A stretch of 21,876 nt of DNA, taken from positions 1 through 21,876 of IMG/VR virus record IMGVR_UViG_3300025695_000111, one strand, 5' to 3'. Source of the DNA: a virus. A model generated the notes under the pieces. The model was given only the letters and a program-made list of their open reading frames with translations. It was not told where the DNA came from and did not search any database. Shown piece by piece: positions 5,998-13,218 of the stretch (position 1 is the stretch's first letter; every line of letters begins with the position of its first letter). The translations under genes and the position numbers were made by a program.

Positions 5998-8705
5998 TGG
6001 GTTTCTTTGATGACTTCAGCGAGAGCTTCGCAGACAGCTTTAACACCTCATACAATACGTCTCGTTCTAAAGCACTAGACGCTGAGGCTGATGCCGCTAA
6101 ACAGGCCGCTCAACGCTTCTTAGAGCGCCAAGAACAGGCGTCTGAGCTACGCCGTGAAGATCGTGACCGTATCTCCCGTGCACAGCGCCTAGAGAGTGAA
6201 CTGAGCCTTCCCGAAGGTACTTGGGCAAACATCTATTATTGGGATATGGACGGATACAGCATGTCTGATATCCGTGAGATGGCACAGGAAGGCACATTCA
6301 ACGCTATTCCAGTTCCTGAAGATGAAACTCCTGTGGCGGCAGATCCTAATGCTACGAATGCAAGTGGTGCTGTTGATGGAACGGAAACTCCGCCTACCGT
6401 AGCTCCTACGGCAACAGTAACGCCAGAAGCGGCTCAGACAGAAGCCATGCTTGACCCTAATGCCGATGGCTCAGGTGTTCGACTTTCTTACACTGAATAT
6501 GCGGCAAGCAACGGTCGCACAGGCGATCCTACGGCAGGTCAGAACCAAGAGGTTGTTGATATCGTTACTCGTTCGTGGGCTCAGGTGGGCCTTGGCGACA
6601 ATATCGGTATTAACTCAGGCTTCCGTGGCGAAGATGAATCTAACCACGACGGTAATGCATTCGATATCGATGTATCTGGCCTTGATCGTGATCAGCGTAT
6701 CGCTCTTGTCCGTTCGCTTTCTGCTAATGGCGCTAGGGGCATTGGCTTCGGTAATAATACAATCCACGTCGATGTCCGTGGCGATAGCCCACGCGTATGG
6801 TGGTATGACGCTCAGGGTGATGATACTACATCTATCCCTGAAGCCCTCAGCTACTCTGCGGGTGTTCTCGGTCAGCACGTCGGTGGTAACCTTTCTGCGG
6901 GCGGTCGTCCAACGGATGGCGCAGACGGTACTCCAGTTGGCTCAGGATCTACCCAGATTGAAGTGGGAGATTCTCCATTCCTTACCCGCGTGAATGAAAC
7001 ACTAGAACGTGAGCATACGGATCGTGTTCTGAATATTCTCGGTATCTCTGAGGAAGAATACGAGGCAGGTCGTACACGTCTCTCTTACAACAACGTAAAC
7101 CCATCAATCCAATACACCTACACCCCACGTCTGACAGGGGATGATCTCCCGACGACATGGAACGCGGCTATGATCGCTCAGGTTATGGATAGTGAAGATT
7201 ACCGTAACGCAGAGACGCCTGAAGCGCGTATGGCTATTCTGGAAGAGACACGTCGTTCGATGGCGGAGGAGGCAAATGCCGCTAGGTCTCCTAAAGATTC
7301 GGCATTCGAATTGCTTGTGTCTAGTCAGGAATATGAAAATGCTGATGCGGCAGGTCGTACGGCACTGCTTGAACAGTTTGAGCGTACATGGTCTGACCTT
7401 GGTCGTGCTGAAGGTGGTGGCGAAGATAATCGTACAGCTAAACAGATTGCATTCGATCTTTACCAAGAGAGTGATGAATACACTTCGGCTAACCCAGAAG
7501 CACAGATTGATCTTCTCGCTCAGTGGGAACGTCAGTGGGCGGAAGACACCGCACGGGATACTTCGGGGGGCAGTACCACACTTACTCCTGCACGGCTTGC
7601 ACAGCTTCGCTCTGACGCTGAAATCGATCTATTGTCTAGCGACCCTGCCGTACGCGAGGCCGCTCAGAACTACCTAGAAAACATCTACCCAATTCAAGAA
7701 CGCAATATCCTTGCGGTTAACTCGGCGGTAGGCAGTGGTGACGAAACTACATTCAGTGTCCGTTACAGAAACTCTGAGGGCAATGTAGTAAGTGTTACTG
7801 CCCGAGAGACTGCCGACGGTTATGTACCTCTCAATGGTTCTCAGGTTATTGAGAACGTAGTCGAGGTTATTACTCCTGACGACATGGATCGCCGTATTCA
7901 GGCGGTTACTCAGGCAAGCGCCGTATATCGTCCTGCACTGGATCTTCGTTCTGCGGTTACTGTTGCATCGTTCGGTGCATACGAACTTGACCGTATGGCG
8001 GCACGTTCTGAATACGTCCTTACGACTACCGCAGGTGGCGTGAGTATGTTTGAAGGCGCTAAGACGGAACTTAACACGCTTATGGGTGTTATTGGTCAGG
8101 CAGGTCAGGATCTTAGCAACGACCAAGAGAGCGTATTGGCCGCTCTTAACGCACACCTAGCGGGTGTAGCAGGTGCGGGCGGTACAATGACCAGTGAAAT
8201 GGCTTCGCAGTATCGTGAATTCGGTGCGGCAGTTATTCGATACGTCTTCGCCGCAGGTAGGGCTCTAGGCCAAGAAGGTAACGGCTTCTCAAACAGTGAC
8301 TATGATAATATCTTGAGTTCTATCGTCAATGCTCGTAGCTATGAAGCCTTCTCTAACAACCTTCGTAACTTCACTCGTACTCAGTTTGATAACTTGAACG
8401 AGGTTGTTTCTAGCGCCTCTCAGAACCCGCAGGTTCTAGCCGCTCGTGAAGCAGGTGCAGGTTACTTGGTTGATCCTGCCCTACAGAACTCAGAGCAATA
8501 CTTCACTACGCAACAACAGGGTGACACGTCTTCCGCAGTTGATAGGCGTCGTGGCATCTACGATTGGTCGCAGAACCGTGCAGGACGCATCATACGCTAT
8601 GTAGAAAACGTCGATGAAAGCATCGTCTCACAGATTCCAAGCCTACAAGGCTTCGAAGGACGCGGCGTATTGATCTTTGATAACGGACGAATTGAGGCAT
8701 ACTAA
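5997..8705 (+). CDS. Large virion protein with M15-type zinc peptidase domain
   Basis: A 902-residue protein. Residues 1-70 are a charged helix. A Pro/Thr/Ala linker (about 95-155) leads to a domain at about 160-275 resembling D-Ala-D-Ala carboxypeptidase/endolysin M15. It has INSGFRG, then SNHDGNAFDID, then IHVDVRG, giving predicted zinc ligands His217, Asp223 or Asp225, and His257. Such a domain cuts peptide cross-links in peptidoglycan and would help the ejection tube through the cell wall. Residues 392-521 hold three copies of an approximately 37-residue repeat. The rest is Ala/Gln/Ser-rich without recognised motifs. By hand count there are 5 lysines and no cysteine in 902 residues. Size and place before a 1200-residue protein match the T7 gp15-gp16 ejection proteins, although in T7 the wall-cutting domain is a transglycosylase on gp16. 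Internal core location is inferred. Confidence 0.75.
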   Translation: MGFFDDFSESFADSFNTSYNTSRSKALDAEADAAKQAAQRFLERQEQASELRREDRDRISRAQRLESELSLPEGTWANIYYWDMDGYSMSDIREMAQEGTFNAIPVPEDETPVAADPNATNASGAVDGTETPPTVAPTATVTPEAAQTEAMLDPNADGSGVRLSYTEYAASNGRTGDPTAGQNQEVVDIVTRSWAQVGLGDNIGINSGFRGEDESNHDGNAFDIDVSGLDRDQRIALVRSLSANGARGIGFGNNTIHVDVRGDSPRVWWYDAQGDDTTSIPEALSYSAGVLGQHVGGNLSAGGRPTDGADGTPVGSGSTQIEVGDSPFLTRVNETLEREHTDRVLNILGISEEEYEAGRTRLSYNNVNPSIQYTYTPRLTGDDLPTTWNAAMIAQVMDSEDYRNAETPEARMAILEETRRSMAEEANAARSPKDSAFELLVSSQEYENADAAGRTALLEQFERTWSDLGRAEGGGEDNRTAKQIAFDLYQESDEYTSANPEAQIDLLAQWERQWAEDTARDTSGGSTTLTPARLAQLRSDAEIDLLSSDPAVREAAQNYLENIYPIQERNILAVNSAVGSGDETTFSVRYRNSEGNVVSVTARETADGYVPLNGSQVIENVVEVITPDDMDRRIQAVTQASAVYRPALDLRSAVTVASFGAYELDRMAARSEYVLTTTAGGVSMFEGAKTELNTLMGVIGQAGQDLSNDQESVLAALNAHLAGVAGAGGTMTSEMASQYREFGAAVIRYVFAAGRALGQEGNGFSNSDYDNILSSIVNARSYEAFSNNLRNFTRTQFDNLNEVVSSASQNPQVLAAREAGAGYLVDPALQNSEQYFTTQQQGDTSSAVDRRRGIYDWSQNRAGRIIRYVENVDESIVSQIPSLQGFEGRGVLIFDNGRIEAY
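7170..7560 (+). repeat. Three copies of an approximately 37-residue coding repeat
   Basis: Units start near residues 392 (QVMDSEDYRNAETPEARMAI), 436 (LLVSSQEYENADAAGRTALL) and 484 (LYQESDEYTSANPEAQIDLL). Each has Ser/Asp, acidic, Tyr, then a small or polar pair, Ala, and after about seven residues a hydrophobic pair, ending in an Arg/Trp-containing helix. A fourth copy is in the next gene at 8942-9049. The spacing suggests a helical-hairpin module. Confidence 0.65.
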
Positions 8706-11700
8706 TGGCAGATACAGACACCGAAAACGCACCAACTTCAGGTCAGCTATCTGCGGAAGAGTTGGATGCCTTGATGGAACAGTTGGCGGAACAGCAAGCA
8801 GAAAGTTCTGCCGAAGCCGCCGCTAACCGTCCGTTTACTGGCCAAGAATACGTTGATGACCCTCAGTTCAGCGAAGGTTTCTTCAGTGGGGCAATCGACC
8901 GTATGGAAACACCCATTACGGAAGAAGAGCGTAGTAACCCTGTTATTTCTCAGGCTGTTGAATCCGAGGCTTACCGCAATGCTACTACCTCGGCGGAACG
9001 TACTAACCTTCTTGCTGATGCGGTAAACGAATATAACAGCTCCATCTACAATAGCCGTGGTGAACGGGTCATGGGTGGTGAGGGTTCTACACTTGATGCG
9101 ATTAGTCGCGCACTGAACCGAGGTATCCCGGGGGGTGAAACTCGCGCTACGGGTGTTCGTACAGAGCAAATGACTCGCCCTGTCGAGAACCCTGACTTTG
9201 ATCCTGAGATGCCCGAAGGGCCAGACAACCCCCGTCTAATTGACGCCACAGAGACGTTTATCGTTCCTAAGCCGGGGGCGGAAAGTTCGTGGTTCCAACG
9301 CAATGTTGCAGGTGGCGTCCTTAGAGGTGCCCGTGAGCTTGGGGCGTTCGTAGAGGATGGCCTTGATTACATTGGTGTAGGCGACCCTGCTACTGACAGG
9401 GTTCGTGAGAACTTCCCTGTATACGCTCCTCGTGATGCCCTAGACCAAGGTGTCCAAGAGGTAGTGGCTATCCTATCAGGTGGTGTAGGTGGTGCAGGTC
9501 TTGCCACTAAGATCGATGATGTGTTTCGTTTAGGCCCTCGTGCGGCTCAGTGGGCGTCTCGTATGTGGGATGATGCTAAACGTATCGACCCTGCAAACGC
9601 ACAGCGCCGTTTTGAACTTGCTATGCGGGCATTTATTGCTGAACGCGGTGCTAGTATCGGTGCTACGGCAACAACCCCAGAAGGAACAGAACCTCTAGTA
9701 GGCGATTGGGCCCTAGAACAGTTGGGGTTCGATGCAGGTGAAAACGAACGTGTAGCGCACTACATCGATAACGAAGCATTTGCAGTCGGCCTGAACGTAT
9801 TGGCCCGTGGCCTTGGCGCAGGTTGGCGCTACGGTAGACGTCTTTTTAGCGGCCTGTCTGAAGATCCTGATCGTCGTGCGATCGAAACGGGTATGCTTAT
9901 CCTGAAGAATATCGATTCAGGTAACGCAGATGTGCCCGCAGTCGTCTTGGCTGAACGTGCCCGTATCATGGGCGAGGTTATGATGAATAACCGTGAGTTC
10001 CGTCTAGGCGTACTAGGACAGCGTATGGATGAAGCGGGCAACGTCGTAGACATCATCCCGGGTGGTTCTATTGAACTAGACAGTGGTACGGCATTGATGC
10101 TTGGTGCCCGTGATTATGCTGAACGTGCGTATGCATGGCGTCGTCCTTTGATGGAGCCTGAAGCATATGAGCGTATGCTAGACGATGTAGCAAATGAAGT
10201 TGCTGAAAATATCGTAGGTCTACGTCAGGGTATGCGAAATGAGCGTATCGTCCGCGAGGGTGATAACGCAATTCTTCGTGATACCTCTAATGTACTGCAA
10301 GAAAACGCTAATGCTTATGCTTCGCCCGAGATGGCAAATGCAGGTGCACAACAGCTTGCTACGGATGTAGCTACTCCTGTTATTGAAGCACGTCGTACCC
10401 TAGATGCGGCAAGCCGTGCGCTAGACACTGCTCGTACTACAGGGCAACAGGCGTATGACCGTGACGCTGTAATGCGGGCACTGGACGTAGCACGTCAGAA
10501 CAACGCCCTAGGCAGTGACGCGGCTGAACGCCAGATCCTCGAACAGCTTACAGGCCCTGACCTACTCAGGGCTTGGGAAGACGCTCGTACAGCATACAGT
10601 GACGCATTCGATGCTATTGAAGAAGGTATCGACTTTGATCGTCAAGGTTTGCGTGATCTAGTTACTGAGCTTGCGGATGAAACGAACCAGTTCTCTACAG
10701 TTACTGTTCGTGAAATGGAAGCTGACCCATTCCGTCTCTTGCTAGACGGTATGTCCGCACAACAGAAACGTGATCCTGATACAGGTCGTCTATTGTTCGA
10801 CACTGTGGACGGTGAACGTGTTCCTGTCATGGAAACTGTCGATGACGTCATGGCACGGATTGAAGGGGACTTGGATCTCAAGTTCATCTACACAGACCTT
10901 CGTCCTGCAATCTCTCGTCGCATGGATCTGTTGCAATCTCGCAACATGCCTATCCCTGCCTCGCTAACACGTCTGAAGCAGTTCATTGACGATGCGGCTG
11001 AACAGTCAGGTGATCCTGCATTCCGTGAGGCTATGGATCTCTATGAAGACTATGCGGGCACATTTCTTCGTACGGAACCTCTTCGTCAGTATGACACTAC
11101 AGCCCGTCAGGTTGCAGATGAATTCGAAGTACGGCCGGGGGAACGTATCGGTGAACTAGACGCCTATGAAGCAGGTATGCGGGCACTGAATGTGTCTGAG
11201 AATGCTCAAAGTTCTCAATACATCACAGCATTCATCGATGCACTTAATCGTGGTCAAGGCGGCAACGTAACTGATGAAATGGCTCAGGCATATATGGGCA
11301 TGGCCCTGAATAACCTAGCCCGTAGCACACGTCGTGGTGATACAGTATCGTCAGAACAAATTCGTACTGCGGTAGCCCCATATCTTGATCAGCTACGCGC
11401 CACTAACAGTGAGGCGGTATCCTCTTTTGAGAACGCCGTTCAAACTATTGAGATGGCTCAGATGGGATTGGCAAATGCTGAAGAGGCGGAACGTGTAGCC
11501 CGTGCGGCATACGATCAGATCCTAACAGAAGCACAAGAAGATGCGGCTTCCGTATTCATCCGTAACTTGGATGGGGTAAATCCTTCTCCTCTAGAAGACA
11601 CGGCTACACAATGGTCGCAAATCTTCAATGCGGCGGACGCTCCAGAACGTGTCGAAGAGCTTATGCGTCGTGCGACATCTACGGGTAACCAATTGGCAAT

Positions 11701-12322
11701 GGACGGTATCAAGTCCCGCTACTTGGCTTATGTCAGAGATCGTATCTTCACACAGGGCCGCCGTGGCGCTGACGTAACGGCAGATGGTACGGCCGCAGTC
11801 CGTGAGGTTAGCCCAACACAGCTTACCAATATGCTTGAAGGTACGGGCGACAATACCCTCACTACTCTGCGCCGAGTGTTCTCAGATGAACCTGAAAGGG
11901 CTCAGGCACTGGAGCGTATGTTTGAGGTATTGAATATCAGCGTGAACAACCGTGCTATGCGCGGTAATAACTTCGGTTCTACCACCGTGTACGATGGGGA
12001 TCTGAAGCGTACAGTTGACCGTCTGATTGTCCTATCACTTGGGGTTCTGAACCCTGTCGCCACTAGAGCCCGTAACCTGTCGGCTGTTATCGTAGAAGGA
12101 CGTCAACAACAGATCGTAGAGGCTATCCAAACTAACTTTGCATTGATGGTAACATCACCTTCGTACTTCGACGAGGTAATGCAAGCGGTAGCAAGCGATC
12201 TTACGGACGAAAGCCTGACACGCCTGATTACACCATACATCGCACGGGCCACATTCGGTGCGGGTAAAGATGGTGACTCTAGCGTCCCTCAGAACTATGA
12301 GGCGGTAGAACCTGAAGAATAG
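8705..12322 (+). CDS. Very large internal virion (DNA ejection) protein, gp16-like by position
   Basis: A 1205-residue protein, the largest in the window and the last gene of the plus-strand block. Its size and position recall T7 gp16 (1318 residues), part of the ejectosome that spans the host envelope and draws DNA in. The N-terminus is acidic and Ala/Gln-rich. A single repeat unit at residues 80-115 matches those in the preceding protein. Glycine/alanine-rich stretches around residues 250-270 and 355-375 could insert into membranes. Most of the rest is predicted helical, Arg/Glu/Ala-rich. I see no transglycosylase or other enzymatic motif. By hand count there are 10 lysines and no cysteine in 1205 residues, while arginine is abundant. 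It starts in a TAATG overlap. Identity as a structural protein is likely; exact function is inferred. Confidence 0.68.
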   Translation: MADTDTENAPTSGQLSAEELDALMEQLAEQQAESSAEAAANRPFTGQEYVDDPQFSEGFFSGAIDRMETPITEEERSNPVISQAVESEAYRNATTSAERTNLLADAVNEYNSSIYNSRGERVMGGEGSTLDAISRALNRGIPGGETRATGVRTEQMTRPVENPDFDPEMPEGPDNPRLIDATETFIVPKPGAESSWFQRNVAGGVLRGARELGAFVEDGLDYIGVGDPATDRVRENFPVYAPRDALDQGVQEVVAILSGGVGGAGLATKIDDVFRLGPRAAQWASRMWDDAKRIDPANAQRRFELAMRAFIAERGASIGATATTPEGTEPLVGDWALEQLGFDAGENERVAHYIDNEAFAVGLNVLARGLGAGWRYGRRLFSGLSEDPDRRAIETGMLILKNIDSGNADVPAVVLAERARIMGEVMMNNREFRLGVLGQRMDEAGNVVDIIPGGSIELDSGTALMLGARDYAERAYAWRRPLMEPEAYERMLDDVANEVAENIVGLRQGMRNERIVREGDNAILRDTSNVLQENANAYASPEMANAGAQQLATDVATPVIEARRTLDAASRALDTARTTGQQAYDRDAVMRALDVARQNNALGSDAAERQILEQLTGPDLLRAWEDARTAYSDAFDAIEEGIDFDRQGLRDLVTELADETNQFSTVTVREMEADPFRLLLDGMSAQQKRDPDTGRLLFDTVDGERVPVMETVDDVMARIEGDLDLKFIYTDLRPAISRRMDLLQSRNMPIPASLTRLKQFIDDAAEQSGDPAFREAMDLYEDYAGTFLRTEPLRQYDTTARQVADEFEVRPGERIGELDAYEAGMRALNVSENAQSSQYITAFIDALNRGQGGNVTDEMAQAYMGMALNNLARSTRRGDTVSSEQIRTAVAPYLDQLRATNSEAVSSFENAVQTIEMAQMGLANAEEAERVARAAYDQILTEAQEDAASVFIRNLDGVNPSPLEDTATQWSQIFNAADAPERVEELMRRATSTGNQLAMDGIKSRYLAYVRDRIFTQGRRGADVTADGTAAVREVSPTQLTNMLEGTGDNTLTTLRRVFSDEPERAQALERMFEVLNISVNNRAMRGNNFGSTTVYDGDLKRTVDRLIVLSLGVLNPVATRARNLSAVIVEGRQQQIVEAIQTNFALMVTSPSYFDEVMQAVASDLTDESLTRLITPYIARATFGAGKDGDSSVPQNYEAVEPEE
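8942..9049 (+). repeat. Fourth copy of the approximately 37-residue module
   Basis: Residues 80-115 (SQAVESEAYRNATTSAERTN and the following NLLADAVNEYN) align without gaps to the first repeat of the preceding 902-residue protein. The shared core is ES/DSE-x-YRNA followed by an E/AR pair and a hydrophobic pair. Confidence 0.6.
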
Positions 12323-12333
12323 GCAATAAAAAT

Positions 12334-12373
12334 GCCCCTGACATTGATCCGTTGGTTAGACGGTGTCAGGGGC
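12334..12373 (-). terminator. Intrinsic terminator between convergent gene blocks
   Basis: A perfect 10-base inverted repeat, GCCCCTGACA (12334-12343) and TGTCAGGGGC (12364-12373), encloses an inner CCGT/ACGG pair (12349-12352 and 12360-12363) with a 7-base loop. Read leftward, the stem is followed by ATTTTTATT (complement of 12325-12333), a normal U-rich tail, so it should end the minus-strand transcript just after its last gene. Read rightward, the stem is followed by GC-rich sequence without a T-run. It may still slow or end the late transcript. Confidence 0.85.
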
Positions 12374-12405
12374 GGAGCCCACTAGCATGTGAGGCTATAA
12401 TCTAA

Positions 12406-12660
12406 CTACTTACTTGAAGCCTCTGGGTCAACATCTGACTCGGGGGTTTTTTCTTTTTCAGTAGCCATATTTTGCTTTTCAAACAGACCTAGTTCGAACA
12501 CGGAACGGTTTAACATCCAGTGCATGAATGGTAGGTTCGATACGGAACTCTTGATGATGACATTACCATCTTCATCAAAGCCCGTGACTACAGCACTATG
12601 CATTGTGCCTTTGCACTCTTCCAAGAGAGCGTCTACCTTTTTTACTGCCTCATTAGACAT
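12406..12660 (-). CDS. Small phage protein of unknown function
   Basis: An 84-residue protein, the last of the leftward block. The core (VVTGFDEDGNVIIKSSVSNL, then LNRSVFELGLFEKQN) looks like a beta-strand pair plus an amphipathic helix and resembles uncharacterised proteins of other marine phages. The C-terminus is a charged, disordered tail (EKTPESDVDPEASSK). A strong AGGAG lies seven bases upstream of ATG 12660, and the start overlaps the end of the DUF1289 gene by eight bases. No membrane segment, metal site or catalytic motif is evident. Confidence 0.75.
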   Translation of the reverse strand: MSNEAVKKVDALLEECKGTMHSAVVTGFDEDGNVIIKSSVSNLPFMHWMLNRSVFELGLFEKQNMATEKEKTPESDVDPEASSK

Positions 12661-12841
12661 TGCGTTTCTCCTTTGATACGCGGTTCATAATTTCTGCTCG
12701 TTCATCGTCACTCAGGATTGTCCAATATCGGATTTCCGAAAGGCTTCTTCCACAGCCCTCGCAAAGTTCTCCCGATATTCGGCAATGTCTGATGCACGGT
12801 GTAACAATGACGTCCTGTCTGTCACGTCTCGGCCGCCGCAT
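12653..12841 (-). CDS. DUF1289 small cysteine-rich protein
   Basis: A 62-residue protein with the DUF1289 pattern: TPCIRHCRISGELCEGCGRS followed by LSEIRYWTILSDDERAEIM. The family's conserved cysteines, the GCGRxxxEI motif and the W-x(4)-D/E-E-R helix are all present. Proteobacterial members are short and thought to bind a metal or iron-sulfur cluster through these cysteines; the function is not established. The start at ATG 12841 is supported by GAGGAAG about six bases upstream. The first 130 bases lie inside the 3' end of the neighbouring gene in another frame. The Arg-rich first 11 residues (MRRPRRDRQDV) are probably a by-product of that overlap. Phage capture from a host is plausible, because DUF1289 is common in bacteria. 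Confidence 0.82.
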   Translation of the reverse strand: MRRPRRDRQDVIVTPCIRHCRISGELCEGCGRSLSEIRYWTILSDDERAEIMNRVSKEKRNV

Positions 12842-13038
12842 AGTACTTCCTCAAAAACACCAAACAACAAATCGAACTTAACCTGATAGATCTGTTGTAG
12901 GCCGATCAGGTAGTTCATCCTTTCGTCTTCAGACGGTTCTTTAGGGGAGTCGAACGCCCACTTGATGTAAGTGCCGATATCGTCAGTAACGTTCCAACAC
13001 TCCATGATAGCGGCTTCTAAATCAAAACGATCTTTCAT
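12712..13038 (-). CDS. Small phage protein of unknown function, 3' end overlapped by DUF1289
   Basis: A 108-residue protein. Residues 1 to about 66 (FDLEAAIMECWNVTDDIGTY, then GLQQIYQVKFDLLFGVFEEV) resemble small uncharacterised phage proteins that often end shortly after the FEEVL-like segment. Here the frame continues for about 40 more residues, almost exactly over the stretch shared with the DUF1289 gene, so the tail may be an extension that arose with the overlap. The start ATG 13038 has AGGAG eight bases upstream and overlaps the preceding TGA as ATGA. No catalytic motif is visible. The protein seems soluble and helical. Confidence 0.72.
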   Translation of the reverse strand: MKDRFDLEAAIMECWNVTDDIGTYIKWAFDSPKEPSEDERMNYLIGLQQIYQVKFDLLFGVFEEVLCGGRDVTDRTSLLHRASDIAEYRENFARAVEEAFRKSDIGQS

Positions 13039-13205
13039 GCCCGTCTCTCCTGCATGTTTCTAAGATAGGCGGTGTCGAAACCTCGTTGCCATTCTTTGTG
13101 TAGAACAGATGTGTTCTTGTATGGTGAATCTAACACCCCTTTGAAAAACGCCCTGAACCCCATGTCGAATGCCTTTTCTAACGGCTTCTTAACTGCACCG
13201 CCCAT
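13035..13205 (-). CDS. Rmf/CrpP-like 56-residue protein
   Basis: A short gene from ATG 13205 to TGA 13035-13037, with AGGAG nine bases before the start and an ATGA overlap into the next gene. The protein begins MGGAVKKPLEKAFDMGFRAF and contains SPYKNTSVLHKEWQRGFDTA. The pattern G..A...G....PY......W..G...A matches the compact helical family that includes ribosome modulation factor and CrpP. Rmf binds 70S ribosomes and drives dimerisation into inactive 100S particles. If related, a phage copy could act on host translation, but many members of this family in phages have no known role. The reading frame, start and ribosome site are well supported; the family call is by pattern only. Confidence 0.7.
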   Translation of the reverse strand: MGGAVKKPLEKAFDMGFRAFFKGVLDSPYKNTSVLHKEWQRGFDTAYLRNMQERRA

Positions 13206-13218
13206 CTTAGTTGTCTCC

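Noticed and set aside
12394-12403. TATAAT on the plus strand after the central hairpin, as a -10 promoter box
   Set aside because: No -35-like sequence at the right distance, and it would only transcribe antisense to the minus-strand genes.
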